DNA of 64,000 bases from Schaedlerella glycyrrhizinilytica_A (GTDB lineage: Bacteria > Bacillota > Clostridia > Lachnospirales > Lachnospiraceae). Positions 16,880-26,256 of this stretch are shown one piece after another. Numbering within the stretch: position 1 is the stretch's first letter; every line of letters starts with the position of its first letter. Made by a program: the position numbers and the translations under genes. A model generated the notes under the pieces. The model was not told the DNA's origin. It ran no database searches and saw only the letters and a list, made by a program, of their open reading frames with translations. The stretch lies in assembly GCF_042852765.1 (NCBI RefSeq), contig NZ_AP031414.1; one strand, written 5' to 3'.

Positions 16880-17452
16880 ATGGCAGGAAGACGCACGGCA
16901 TCATATAGAACAGATCACGGAAGATATACAGGCAGAGATTCTCAGACGCGAGCCGGCAGAAATATGGCGGGCAGTTCGTTTTATGTGTATGGAAGTGCGG
17001 TTCCGAAACAGGAGGCACTGCCGGAAAGAAGAAAAGAAGAAAGACCGGTATGGAAACAGACAAGCAGTCAGGTGAAAAAGAACCGGAACCGGGCGCTTGG
17101 GATCAATATGGCTTACGCGGTGTTTCTGAGTGCAGCAGCGGTTTTAGCTGTTTTTATTTGTGTTTTTTATTTACGGCTTCAGTCGGATATCGTAAACAGT
17201 GCGGAGACAGTCACGGCACTTCAGGAAGAACTGAATGTACTAACGGAAGAGAATGATACGGCATACCAGGCGGCAGAAGATTCCGTCGATCTGGAAGAAG
17301 TACGCCGCAGAGCAGTCAATGATCTTGGCATGGTATATGCGGCACAGGGGAGCGTAGTGGAGTATGAAAGTCCGGCAGAAGACTATGTGAAGCAGTACAA
17401 TGAAATACCGGAGAGCGGCATTTTGGCGAAATCCGGTGATGCAGATCAGTAA
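16880..17452 (+). CDS. ftsL: FtsL-like cell division protein
   Basis: The 190-aa bitopic membrane protein has a long basic cytoplasmic part (about 1-72), one membrane helix around AYAVFLSAAAVLAVFICVF and an outer coiled coil with ALQEELNVLTEENDTAYQ. The RRRAVNDLGMVYAAQGSVV segment is typical of FtsL/DivIC septum proteins. FtsL joins FtsQ (DivIB) and DivIC to activate the FtsW-PBP septal synthase. It is longer than usual (about 100-120 aa) because of extensions at both ends. Sequence conservation in this family is low; the call rests on the plan and on its place between rsmH and the PBP gene. Start spacing to the AAAGGGG site is about 10 nt. Confidence 0.8.
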   Translation: MAGRRTASYRTDHGRYTGRDSQTRAGRNMAGSSFYVYGSAVPKQEALPERRKEERPVWKQTSSQVKKNRNRALGINMAYAVFLSAAAVLAVFICVFYLRLQSDIVNSAETVTALQEELNVLTEENDTAYQAAEDSVDLEEVRRRAVNDLGMVYAAQGSVVEYESPAEDYVKQYNEIPESGILAKSGDADQ

Positions 17453-17462
17453 GGATTGAATC

Positions 17463-19511
17463 ATGGCAGGCAGAAGAAAGAAAAGAAACAGATTTGATTT
17501 TTTAACGAAAAAATTTCCAAAACGAATGCAGAAAAAGCTGGTAATGCTATTTATGGCAGTTATACTGGCTTTTGTTGTTCTTATCGGAAGAATCACATAT
17601 ATCAACGCATCAAAAGGAAGCGGATATACAAAAATTGTTCTGGATCAACAGGCATATGACAGCCGCGTGATCCCTTATAAGCGGGGAGATATCGTGGACC
17701 GCAATGGGACAAAGATGGCGACGAGTGAACGAGTCTACAATGTGATCTTGGATGTATATGTGATGCTTTCGGATGAAAAATATGAAGATCCGACAATGGA
17801 AGTGCTGGAAGATTGTTTTGGGATTTCGGAGGAGGAAGTTGAGAAAGTTATTGAGGAACGTCCGGAAAGCAGATATGAGATCCTGAAAACAAATGTACCT
17901 TATGAAACGAAAAAGAAATTTGACGAGATCGAGCAGGACGAAAAGAACTATGCAAATGTGCAGGGAATCTGGTTGGAAGAGGACTACAAGCGAACCTATC
18001 CGTATGATTCACTGGCAAGCGATGTGATCGGATTTTCGGCAGACGGAAATGTAGGTGCGATCGGAATTGAAAGTGCCTACAATGAGATCCTGAACGGTAC
18101 GGATGGGAGAGAATACGGATATTTCGCGGAAGATGCGTCTCTGGAGCGGACGGTCAAGGAGGCGAAGAACGGAAATACGGTTGTCTCGACGATTGACGTT
18201 ACCTTGCAGAGCATCGTGGAGCAGTGTATTTTAGAATTTAATCAGGCTCATACCGGAGAAGTGCGGGAGGGAGAACCCGGCAGTAAAAATACGGCAGTGA
18301 TCATTATGGATCCGAATAGCGGAGAAATTTTGGCGGAGGCATCCTATCCAAATTTTAACTTGAACGATCCGAGGGATTTGTCCTCGCTGTATACAGAAGA
18401 AAAATGGAAAGCGATGTCGGAAGAAGAGCAGCTGGAAGCGATGAACACGCTGTGGAGAAATTTCTGCGTGAGCGATGCCTTTGAACCGGGATCTACGGCG
18501 AAGCCTTTTACGGTGGCAGCCGGTCTGGAAACAGGAGCGCTTACGGGAAATGAAACGTATGTGTGCGGAGGATACAAACATGTAGGCGATTATGATATTT
18601 ATTGTCATCTCCGTACCGGACATGGGCAGGAGACGATCAAAGATGCAATCGCATATTCCTGCAATGTGGCTTTGATGGATATGGCGGAGACGATCGGGAT
18701 CGAGAATTTTACACGTTATCAGCATATTTTCGGTTTCGGGGAATATACCGGGATCGATCTGCCGGGAGAGGCATCTACGGCTCCGCTTCTTTATACCGCG
18801 GAAACAATGCAGGAGACGGATCTTGCAACCAATTCATTCGGACAGAACTTCAATGTGACGATGACGCAGATGGTGGCGGCGTTTGCCTCTCTGATTAACG
18901 GCGGTTATTACTACGAGCCTCATGTAGTAAAACAGATCCAGGATGAGAACGGCAGTGTCATCGAGACGAAAGACCCGACGCTTCTTAGGAAGACGATCTC
19001 AGCGGAAACGTCGGCGATGGTCAAGGAATATATGCGTGCCACGATGGAATATGGTACGGGAACCCCGGCGAACATACCCGGGTATGAGATCGGAGCGAAG
19101 ACAGGTACGGCGGAAAAACTTCCCCGGGGAAATGGAAATTATCTGCTATCCTATATCGGATATGCACCACAGGAAAATCCGGAGGTGATCGTCTATGTCG
19201 TAGTCGATGAGCCGAATGTTGCCGACCAGTCAACCAGCCGTTATGTGCTGGAACTGGCACAGAAGATCATGGCGCAGGCGTTCCCGTATCTGAATATCAG
19301 TACGGTGGACGGTTATGTTCCGACGGAGACAATGCCGGTTCCGGCGGATGAAGAAGCCGGGGCGGCAGCTCAGGCAGCTGGGCAGCCGGCAGAATATGTC
19401 GATTATGATGAGGCATATGAAGAAACATACGACAATCCGGATGGTGCGTACATCGATGAAACATATGCGCCGGATCTGGATGACTGGGCAACAGGAACAC
19501 CGACCGAATAA
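17463..19511 (+). CDS. Class B penicillin-binding protein (FtsI/PBP2-type transpeptidase)
   Basis: The 682-aa protein has an N-terminal membrane anchor (about 22-42), a PBP dimerisation domain starting RGDIVDRNGTKMATS, and a transpeptidase domain with all three motifs: S344-TAK, S399-C-N and K546-TG. It cross-links septal peptidoglycan and should partner an FtsW-type SEDS protein. No PASTA domain was seen. The last 65 residues or so form an unusual acidic tail rich in Tyr, Asp, Glu and Ala (ADEEAGAAAQAAGQPAEYVD and repeats of Tyr-acid pairs). The gene starts 10 nt after ftsL. A second, different PBP gene follows, so the cluster carries two class B PBPs, as B. subtilis has pbpB and spoVD. Confidence 0.92.
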   Translation: MAGRRKKRNRFDFLTKKFPKRMQKKLVMLFMAVILAFVVLIGRITYINASKGSGYTKIVLDQQAYDSRVIPYKRGDIVDRNGTKMATSERVYNVILDVYVMLSDEKYEDPTMEVLEDCFGISEEEVEKVIEERPESRYEILKTNVPYETKKKFDEIEQDEKNYANVQGIWLEEDYKRTYPYDSLASDVIGFSADGNVGAIGIESAYNEILNGTDGREYGYFAEDASLERTVKEAKNGNTVVSTIDVTLQSIVEQCILEFNQAHTGEVREGEPGSKNTAVIIMDPNSGEILAEASYPNFNLNDPRDLSSLYTEEKWKAMSEEEQLEAMNTLWRNFCVSDAFEPGSTAKPFTVAAGLETGALTGNETYVCGGYKHVGDYDIYCHLRTGHGQETIKDAIAYSCNVALMDMAETIGIENFTRYQHIFGFGEYTGIDLPGEASTAPLLYTAETMQETDLATNSFGQNFNVTMTQMVAAFASLINGGYYYEPHVVKQIQDENGSVIETKDPTLLRKTISAETSAMVKEYMRATMEYGTGTPANIPGYEIGAKTGTAEKLPRGNGNYLLSYIGYAPQENPEVIVYVVVDEPNVADQSTSRYVLELAQKIMAQAFPYLNISTVDGYVPTETMPVPADEEAGAAAQAAGQPAEYVDYDEAYEETYDNPDGAYIDETYAPDLDDWATGTPTE

Positions 19512-19557
19512 CGCAGTGATTGCCGATGGGGAGAACGATCGGAGAAATAGCTGGAAT

Positions 19558-19605
19558 AACCTTACAGAAGATATAATATGTTATAAAAATATCTTCTGTA
19601 AGGTT
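19558..19605 (+). promoter_or_regulatory. 17-bp perfect hairpin that covers the ribosome site of the next PBP gene
   Basis: The arm 19558-19574 is fully complementary to 19589-19605, with a 14-nt AT-rich loop, and is followed by T residues. The only ribosome-site-like sequence before ATG 19611, TAAGG at 19599-19603, lies inside the right arm. The hairpin could act as a partial terminator, a translation block, or both. Confidence 0.8.
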
Positions 19606-19610
19606 TTTAT

Positions 19611-21356
19611 ATGAAGAATAAAACATATAATAAGAAAAAGATTCTCGTTGTTTTTTCGGCGGCGTGTATTCTGATCATGGGGCTGGCGGCGCGTCTTGTT
19701 TATCTTATGGTGTTTGACGCCGAGTATTATCAGAAAAAAGCGGAGGCGCTCCACGAAAGGGAGAGGGAGATCAAAGCGGCAAGAGGCGAGATCGTGGACA
19801 GAAATGGGACAGTCCTTGCGACAAATAAAACAGTCTGTACGATTTCTGTGATCCACAGCCAGGTAAAAGATCCGGAGAAAGTGATCGAGATACTTGCCCG
19901 GGAGTTGGAACTGGAAGAGGGCGAAGTGAGAAAACGGGTGGAAAAAGTTTCCTCGATGGAAAAAGTGAAAACAAATGTGGAAAAATCTGTCGGAGACCGG
20001 ATCCGCGCCTATGATCTCGCAGGCGTTAAAGTAGATGAAGATTACAGGAGATATTATCCTTATGATGAGATCGCATCGAAAGTGCTCGGTTTTACCGGAG
20101 GGGATAATCAGGGGATCATCGGTCTCGAAGTAAAGTATGAGGATGTTTTGAAAGGGACAAACGGAACGATCCTGACGATGACGGACGCCCGGGGGATCGA
20201 ACTGGAGGGGAAGGCGGAAGATCGGATCGAACCGGTGGCGGGGAACACGTTGAAGATCACGATGGATTATAACATCCAGTCTTTTTGCGAGCAGGCGGCA
20301 TGGAAAGTTATGGAAGAAAAGCAGGCGGATGCGGTTTCGGTGATGTTGATGAATCCGCAGAATGGAGAAATCTTAGCGATGGTCAATGTACCGGAGTTTC
20401 ACTTAAATGATCCGTTTACCCTGCCGGAAGACGTGAATGCTGCAAATGAAGAGGAAAAGCAGGATCTTCTCAATCAAATGTGGAGAAACGGATGTATCAA
20501 TGATACCTATGAGCCGGGATCGACTTTTAAGATCATCACCTCGGCAGCCTGTCTGGAAGAGGGGGTTGTCACACTGAACGATACATTTTCCTGTCCGGGA
20601 TATAAAATCGTCGAGGATCGGAAAATCCGCTGTCATAAGGTGGGCGGACATGGAACGGAAACATTTGTGCAGGGAATCCAGAATTCCTGCAATCCGGTAT
20701 TTATGGAGATAGGACTGAGACTTGGAGCAGATCGGTTTTACGACTATTTTTCACAATTCGGACTGCTGGGGATGACCAACGTGGATCTTCCGGGAGAAGC
20801 GGGGACCATCATGCATAAAAGGGAAGATATCGGAACCGTGGAACTGGCGACGATGACATTTGGACAATCGTTTCAGATCACGCCGATCCAGATGCTCACA
20901 ACGGTCAGTTCGATGATCAACGGAGGACGCAGGGTGACGCCGCATTTCGGGATGGAAGTGCTGAATGGGGACGGCGAGGTGTTGGAGCGGCTTTCCTGGG
21001 AAGAAAAATCCGGCATCGTGTCGGAAGAGACGTCAGCAACCATGCGAGGACTTTTGGAGAGTGTTGTGGCAGAGGGATCGGGAAGCAACGCTTATATAGA
21101 GGGATACCGGATCGGCGGAAAGACAGCCACATCCCAGACGCTGCCGAGAAGTGCGAACAGATATATCGCATCGTTTATCGGATTTGCTCCGGCAGATGAT
21201 CCGCAGGTGATCGGGATGGTTGTGATCCACGATCCGCAGGGAATCTATTACGGCGGGACGATCGCGGCGCCGGTTCTGCGCAGTATTTATGACAATGTGC
21301 TGCCGTATCTCGGGATCGAGCGTGAATTGGACGCGTCACAACTTGAAAAAGAGTAA
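19611..21356 (+). CDS. Second class B penicillin-binding protein (SpoVD/PBP2B-like), KTG motif changed to KTA
   Basis: This 581-aa protein has an N-terminal membrane helix, a dimerisation domain starting RGEIVDRNGTVLATN and a transpeptidase domain. The active-site tetrad S304-TFK and the S359-C-N motif are intact. The third motif reads K504-T-A (GGKTATSQ) instead of the canonical KTG. An SpoVD-type cortex or division transpeptidase role is likely from its place after the first PBP and before mraY, but the sequence alone does not separate these. There is no PASTA domain. Its ribosome site is locked in a 17-bp hairpin at 19558-19605, which suggests conditional translation. mraY starts 50 nt after its stop. 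Confidence 0.9.
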   Translation: MKNKTYNKKKILVVFSAACILIMGLAARLVYLMVFDAEYYQKKAEALHEREREIKAARGEIVDRNGTVLATNKTVCTISVIHSQVKDPEKVIEILARELELEEGEVRKRVEKVSSMEKVKTNVEKSVGDRIRAYDLAGVKVDEDYRRYYPYDEIASKVLGFTGGDNQGIIGLEVKYEDVLKGTNGTILTMTDARGIELEGKAEDRIEPVAGNTLKITMDYNIQSFCEQAAWKVMEEKQADAVSVMLMNPQNGEILAMVNVPEFHLNDPFTLPEDVNAANEEEKQDLLNQMWRNGCINDTYEPGSTFKIITSAACLEEGVVTLNDTFSCPGYKIVEDRKIRCHKVGGHGTETFVQGIQNSCNPVFMEIGLRLGADRFYDYFSQFGLLGMTNVDLPGEAGTIMHKREDIGTVELATMTFGQSFQITPIQMLTTVSSMINGGRRVTPHFGMEVLNGDGEVLERLSWEEKSGIVSEETSATMRGLLESVVAEGSGSNAYIEGYRIGGKTATSQTLPRSANRYIASFIGFAPADDPQVIGMVVIHDPQGIYYGGTIAAPVLRSIYDNVLPYLGIERELDASQLEKE

Positions 21357-21406
21357 GGTATGCGGTATACTGTATTGGTTGACAAAAGAAATGAAGAGGT
21401 GTAAAT

Positions 21407-22363
21407 ATGGCGAATCAAGTAGTAATTCCGGTGTTGATTTCATTTGTGCTCAGTCTGGTGCTGGGACCAGTTGTGATTCCGTTTTTGAGAAAATTGAAGA
21501 TGGGACAGACGGAGCGTGTAGAGGGAGTACAGTCCCATTTGAAGAAAGCAGGCACACCGACAATGGGCGGGGTGATCATTCTGGCAAGTGTGATCATTAC
21601 TTCCCTGTTTTATGTAAAAGACAATCCGAAGATCATACCGGTTCTGTTTTTGACGGTCGGATTCGGTCTGATCGGATTTTTGGATGATTATCTGAAAGTG
21701 GTGATGAAACGTTCGGACGGTCTGTATCCGAAACAGAAAATGGGGCTGCAGATCGTAGTAACCGCCATATTCGCATATTATATTGTAAAGGTTGCAAAAA
21801 TCCCGCTGACACTTTTGATTCCGTTTTCGGATGGGAAATATCTGGATCTTGGGATTTTTGCGGTTCCGCTGTTGTTTGTTGCTGTGATCGGAACAGTCAA
21901 CGGTACGAATTTTACCGATGGTTTGGATGGTCTTGCATCCAGCGTTACCGTGCTGGTCGCTACGTTTTTTACCGTGGTCGCAGTGGGAACAAAGAGCGGG
22001 ATCGAACCGATCACATGTGCGGTTGTCGGTGCATTGATGGGATTTCTTCTGTTTAATGTGTATCCGGCAAGCGTATTTATGGGAGATACTGGATCACTCG
22101 CACTTGGAGGATTTGTGATCGGCGCCGCATATATGATGCAGATGCCGTTGTTTGTGATCATCGTCGGGCTGATCTATGTGGTGGAAGTCCTCTCCGTTAT
22201 GATTCAGGTGACTTATTTTAAAGTGACAGGTGGAAAGCGGTTCTTTAAGATGGCTCCGATCCATCATCATTTTGAACTTTGTGGCTGGTCAGAGACACGA
22301 GTTGTGGCTGTATTTTCGATCGCTACTGCGATCTTGTGTCTGATCGCACTGATGGGGGTATAA
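21407..22363 (+). CDS. mraY: Phospho-N-acetylmuramoyl-pentapeptide transferase MraY
   Basis: The 318-aa polytopic membrane enzyme moves phospho-MurNAc-pentapeptide from UDP to undecaprenyl phosphate, forming lipid I. Conserved pieces are visible: KKAGTPTMGGVI, LGFLDDY-type FLDDYLKVV, the NGTNFTDGLDGLA segment with metal-site aspartates, FMGDTGSLALGG and the MAPIHHHFELCGW loop. About ten membrane helices span its length. GAAGAGG precedes ATG 21407 by 6 nt. The stop is 3 nt before murD, showing tight coupling. Confidence 0.97.
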   Translation: MANQVVIPVLISFVLSLVLGPVVIPFLRKLKMGQTERVEGVQSHLKKAGTPTMGGVIILASVIITSLFYVKDNPKIIPVLFLTVGFGLIGFLDDYLKVVMKRSDGLYPKQKMGLQIVVTAIFAYYIVKVAKIPLTLLIPFSDGKYLDLGIFAVPLLFVAVIGTVNGTNFTDGLDGLASSVTVLVATFFTVVAVGTKSGIEPITCAVVGALMGFLLFNVYPASVFMGDTGSLALGGFVIGAAYMMQMPLFVIIVGLIYVVEVLSVMIQVTYFKVTGGKRFFKMAPIHHHFELCGWSETRVVAVFSIATAILCLIALMGV

Positions 22364-22366
22364 AAG

Positions 22367-23728
22367 ATGGATATAAAAGGAAAACACGTATTGGTATTCG
22401 GTTCCGGGATCAGTGGGATCGCGGCAGCACGTTTGCTTTTGCAGGAGGGTGCCCGGGTGATCCTGTATGACGGGAACACGAAACTGGACAAAGAACAGCT
22501 CCTGCAGGATATTACCGGGGGCAGACATGCGGAAAACGTACAGGTACTTCTCGGGGAACTACCGGATGAAGTATTGGATACGCTGACTCTTGTCGTGATC
22601 AGTCCGGGAGTTCCTACGGATCTCCCGATCGTGGAAGCGATGCGGGCGAAACATCTTCCGATCTGGGGGGAGATCGAACTTGCTTATACATATGGAAAAG
22701 GGGAAGTTCTTGCGATTACCGGAACAAATGGAAAGACGACGACAACGGCGCTGCTCGGCAAGATCATCGGCGACTGGCATCCGCATACATTTGTAGTCGG
22801 AAATATTGGAAATCCATATACAAGCGTAGTGGAAGAGATGCCGGAAGATTCAGTCACAGTTGCGGAAATGAGCAGTTTTCAGCTGGAGACGATCCGTACA
22901 TTTCGTCCGAAAGTAAGCGCGCTTCTCAATATTACACCGGATCATCTGAACCGGCATCATACGATGGACGCTTATATTGCGGCGAAGAAAAATATAGCGG
23001 TCAATCAGACAGAAGAAGATACCTGCGTATTGAATTATGAAGATGAAGTGACGCGTGCATTTGGAGAAGAAACGAAAGCTCAGGTTCTATTTTTCAGCAG
23101 CAAGCGTAAACTGGATAGAGGGATTTATCTGGAAGACGGAAGCATCATTTATCATGTGGGAGAGCCGGTGGAAGTCTGCAAAGTAGACGAATTGCAGATC
23201 TTGGGAACACACAATTATGAAAATGTGATGGCGGCGGTTGCGATGGCAGCAGCGTTCGGTGTTCCGATGGAGAGTATCCGCAGGAGTGTGAAAGCATTCG
23301 GCGGCGTGGAACACCGGATCGAATTTGTGGCGGAGAAACGGGGCGTCGCATATTACAACGACTCCAAAGGAACGAATCCGGACGCGGCGATCCGGGGGAT
23401 TCAGGCGATGAACCGACCGACGTATCTGATCGGCGGCGGATATGATAAAGATTCCACATATGAGGAATGGATCGAGGCGTTTGACGGAAAAGTGAAGAAA
23501 CTTGTTCTGATCGGAGCGACCCGGGAGAAGATCGCAGAGTGTGCGCACCGATTAGGCTTTTACGATACGGTACTCGCCGATTCTTTTGAGGAGGCGGTGC
23601 AGATCTGTGTGGAGGAAGCGGTTCCGGGAGATGCGGTACTTCTTTCTCCGGCTTGTGCGAGCTGGGGAATGTTTAAAAATTATGAAGAACGCGGAGATAA
23701 ATTCAAAGAACTTGTAAACCGGTTATAA
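22367..23728 (+). CDS. murD: UDP-N-acetylmuramoyl-L-alanine--D-glutamate ligase MurD
   Basis: The 453-aa cytosolic Mur ligase adds D-glutamate to UDP-MurNAc-L-Ala. The N-terminal Rossmann part has VLVFGSGISGIAAARLL, the central ATP-binding domain has ITGTNGKTTTTALLGKI near residue 120, and NHLTPDHLNRH-type LLNITPDHLNRHHTMDAYI and YNDSKGTNPDA follow. The C terminus ends SPACASWGMFKNYEERGDKF, as in other MurD proteins. It starts 3 nt after mraY and is followed 14 nt later by ftsW. No murC, murE, murF or murG is in this cluster. Confidence 0.97.
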   Translation: MDIKGKHVLVFGSGISGIAAARLLLQEGARVILYDGNTKLDKEQLLQDITGGRHAENVQVLLGELPDEVLDTLTLVVISPGVPTDLPIVEAMRAKHLPIWGEIELAYTYGKGEVLAITGTNGKTTTTALLGKIIGDWHPHTFVVGNIGNPYTSVVEEMPEDSVTVAEMSSFQLETIRTFRPKVSALLNITPDHLNRHHTMDAYIAAKKNIAVNQTEEDTCVLNYEDEVTRAFGEETKAQVLFFSSKRKLDRGIYLEDGSIIYHVGEPVEVCKVDELQILGTHNYENVMAAVAMAAAFGVPMESIRRSVKAFGGVEHRIEFVAEKRGVAYYNDSKGTNPDAAIRGIQAMNRPTYLIGGGYDKDSTYEEWIEAFDGKVKKLVLIGATREKIAECAHRLGFYDTVLADSFEEAVQICVEEAVPGDAVLLSPACASWGMFKNYEERGDKFKELVNRL

Positions 23729-23742
23729 GGAGTGGATTTGAA

Positions 23743-24828
23743 TTGAAGCGTTCCGCAAAGAAACCGCGGTATGATTACACAATGCTGACTGTTATTTTCC
23801 TTTTGGTTACGATCGGACTGATCCTTTTATACAGCACCAGTGCGTATAATGGAATGGTAAAATTTCAGGATCCCTACTATTATTTGAAAAAGCAGGGATT
23901 TGCGACGGCGCTGGGACTTGTCGGAATGTTCGTGGTAGCCAGGGTCGATTATCATACATGGGTCCCGCTTGCAAATGTCGGTTATCTGACAGCTGTGGCA
24001 TTGTCGGTTGCGGTCATGCTGGTGGGAGATGAATACAACGGGTCTAAAAGATGGCTGTCTTTGGGCCCGGTTTCTTTTCAGCCGTCTGAATTTGCGAAAG
24101 TTGCGTTGATCTTATTTCTGGCATGCCTTGTGACGAAAAATGTAAAGGCAATGGGGAAAGTGTCCACGCTTGTAAAAGTGATGATCCCGGTGCTGCCGAT
24201 CGTTGCGCTTGTAGGCGCAAGTAATCTGAGTACAGCGATCATCATTTTGGGGATTGCCGCAGTCCTGATCTTTGTTGCGAGTCCGAAGTATGCACAATTT
24301 ATCTGGATGGGCGTGGCGGCGGTTGGATTTATGACGATTTTTTTGGCATTGGAAAGCTATCGTTTGGAGCGTCTTGCAATTTGGAGAAATCCGGAAAAAT
24401 ATGAAAAAGGATACCAGACACTTCAAGGTCTTTACGCGATTGGATCGGGTGGATTGTTCGGCAGAGGCTTGGGGGAAAGCGTCCAGAAGTTGGGATTTTT
24501 ACCGGAAGCGCAAAATGATATGATCTTTTCTATCGTATGTGAAGAATTGGGGCTTGTCGGAGCTGGATTGATCATCCTGTTGTTTCTGATCCTGATCTGG
24601 CGCTTTTTTGTGATCGCTGTCCACGCGAAAGACCTGCTCGGCGCGTTGATCGCTTCCGGGGCGATGGCGCATATGATGATCCAGGTGATCTTAAACATTG
24701 CGGTCGTGACAAATTCGATCCCAAATACAGGAATCACTTTGCCGTTTATCAGCTACGGAGGAACATCCGTCTTGTTTTTGCTTCTGGAAATGGGACTTGT
24801 GCTCAGTGTATCAAATCTGGTAAAATGA
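23743..24828 (+). CDS. ftsW: Septal peptidoglycan glycosyltransferase FtsW (SEDS family)
   Basis: This 361-aa membrane protein has about ten helices and the SEDS landmarks LLYSTSAYNG, SKRWLSLGPVSFQPSEFAK, SNLSTAIIILG, GLYAIGSGGLFGRGLGES, QNDMIFSIVCEELG and FISYGGTSVLF. It polymerises lipid II at the septum with a class B PBP. The start is UUG 23743, with AAGGAG 10 nt upstream. It is closely related to the SEDS gene at 12630-13889 but lacks that protein's long basic N terminus. It lies between murD and ftsQ, where B. subtilis has spoVE and murG. Confidence 0.94.
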   Translation: MKRSAKKPRYDYTMLTVIFLLVTIGLILLYSTSAYNGMVKFQDPYYYLKKQGFATALGLVGMFVVARVDYHTWVPLANVGYLTAVALSVAVMLVGDEYNGSKRWLSLGPVSFQPSEFAKVALILFLACLVTKNVKAMGKVSTLVKVMIPVLPIVALVGASNLSTAIIILGIAAVLIFVASPKYAQFIWMGVAAVGFMTIFLALESYRLERLAIWRNPEKYEKGYQTLQGLYAIGSGGLFGRGLGESVQKLGFLPEAQNDMIFSIVCEELGLVGAGLIILLFLILIWRFFVIAVHAKDLLGALIASGAMAHMMIQVILNIAVVTNSIPNTGITLPFISYGGTSVLFLLLEMGLVLSVSNLVK

Positions 24829-24898
24829 AAGAAAGTTACGCGCGTGTCAGGCGCGTGGTTTTTCTGGAAGAAGTGAAGAAATACGAGGAGGAACTTGA

Positions 24899-26185
24899 AT
24901 GGCACCGAAGAAACGTTCTGCCCAAACAGGGTATCATATATATGAACGCGATCGTCAGCAAAAGCAGACGGCGCGGTCCCGGGCGGCAGCACGTTCGCGC
25001 GCAGCGGAAGCTAATGCACGCAGCCGCCCGGATCAAGGACGGCAGCCTCAGAAAACTCCGCGTCTGGGAGAGGGCGTTTATTTGCGTCAGGTTACGCTGC
25101 CGGAACAGAGACAGACAAACGGCGTCGAGGAAAGTCGACAGCGGAACAGAAATTCCCACATGACCACTCAAAGAGAACAATCCAAAAGAGAATCGGTCAG
25201 GCGGAAAACAGGAAGACAAACAAGACCGCAGGAGACGGTAAGGCGGCAGGAATCGGTAAGACAGAGACAGGAAAATATCAAATATAAAAAGAAGCGGTCC
25301 GGACCGAAAAAGAAAAAGCGTAAGATTCCGGTAAAATGGATATTGGGAATGATCGGAGTGATCTTGGCGGCCGCTTTGCTGGGATATCTGATCCTCTTGC
25401 TGTTTGAGGTGAAGAAAATAGAAGTCAAAGGCACGGTGTATACTTCCGAGCAGGAAATCCTTGATTGGGTGCAGGAAGACAAATATTCGTCCAATTCCCT
25501 TTATATTCTCTGGAAATATGGAAGCAAAGAAACAAAACAGCTTCCTCCGATCGAAAAGACAACGGTCAGTTTGAAATCCCCGTGGGAAGTCGTTGTCACA
25601 GTGAAAGAGAAGACATTTGAGGGCTGTATGGATTATGACGGCGGCTATCTGTATTTTGACGAAAGCGGAATGGCATGTCTGAAAAGTGCGGAATACATTG
25701 ATGGTGTGCCATATATTGAGGGAATCGAACTCGAGAAAGAAAAAGTAAAGATCGGGAAAAGCATTCCGGTAAAAGAGAAGAAAATTTTTGAGGAAATCAG
25801 TGAGATCACGCAGGTTTTGAATGAAAAAGAACTTACGCCGGATAAGATCGCATGTGAGGAAGAGAATCTGATTCTGCATTTTGGCAATGTCCGTGTACAG
25901 CTGGGAAGCGGAAATTTTGCGGACAAGCTTTCACAGGTTCCGCCGATCCTTGCAAAATTACAGGAACAGTATGCCGATCAGCCGGGAGTGCTTCATCTGG
26001 AGAATTATACGTCCTCGGATGCTTCGGTGCGGTTCGTACCGGACAGTGCGGCGCCGCCGTCGGAGTCGGAAAGTGAGGAGCAGACGAACCAGCCGGAGGA
26101 TACCGGAACAGTGGAACAGACAGCGCCGCCGGAGGAAGCCGGAGGCGTGGAGCAGACCATACCGACAGAAGTGAGCGGAACATAA
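24899..26185 (+). CDS. ftsQ: FtsQ/DivIB-like cell division protein
   Basis: The 428-aa bitopic protein has a long, very basic cytoplasmic N terminus (about 1-140, rich in Arg, Gln and Lys with RSRAAARSRAAEANARSR). One membrane helix near ILGMIGVILAAALLGYLILL follows, then a POTRA-type domain beginning KKIEVKGTVYTSEQEILDWV and a beta domain with EKTTVSLKSPWEVVVTVKEK. A Pro/Glu/Thr-rich acidic tail (about 380-428, with repeated VEQT) ends the protein. FtsQ/DivIB bridges early and late divisome parts. AGGAGG precedes ATG 24899. Both terminal extensions are longer than in model homologues. Confidence 0.87.
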   Translation: MAPKKRSAQTGYHIYERDRQQKQTARSRAAARSRAAEANARSRPDQGRQPQKTPRLGEGVYLRQVTLPEQRQTNGVEESRQRNRNSHMTTQREQSKRESVRRKTGRQTRPQETVRRQESVRQRQENIKYKKKRSGPKKKKRKIPVKWILGMIGVILAAALLGYLILLLFEVKKIEVKGTVYTSEQEILDWVQEDKYSSNSLYILWKYGSKETKQLPPIEKTTVSLKSPWEVVVTVKEKTFEGCMDYDGGYLYFDESGMACLKSAEYIDGVPYIEGIELEKEKVKIGKSIPVKEKKIFEEISEITQVLNEKELTPDKIACEEENLILHFGNVRVQLGSGNFADKLSQVPPILAKLQEQYADQPGVLHLENYTSSDASVRFVPDSAAPPSESESEEQTNQPEDTGTVEQTAPPEEAGGVEQTIPTEVSGT

Positions 26186-26256
26186 GATTCCGGCAAAATA
26201 AAGAGTGATAATGGGAACTGCAAGTGTAAAAAAACAGGAAAATATAGAAAAATCTA

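Noticed and set aside
21379..21406. Promoter TTGACA just before mraY
   Set aside because: The matching -10 would fall on the start codon, leaving no leader; the genes upstream are close enough for read-through.
24825..25163. 112-codon plus-strand frame at the ftsW/ftsQ junction
   Set aside because: It overlaps the ftsQ start in another frame, and its Arg-rich translation is a by-product of the basic FtsQ N terminus.
24836..25879. 347-codon open frame on the minus strand
   Set aside because: It is fully antisense to ftsQ, with Arg/Phe/Ser-rich low-complexity translation and no ribosome site; ftsQ is well supported.
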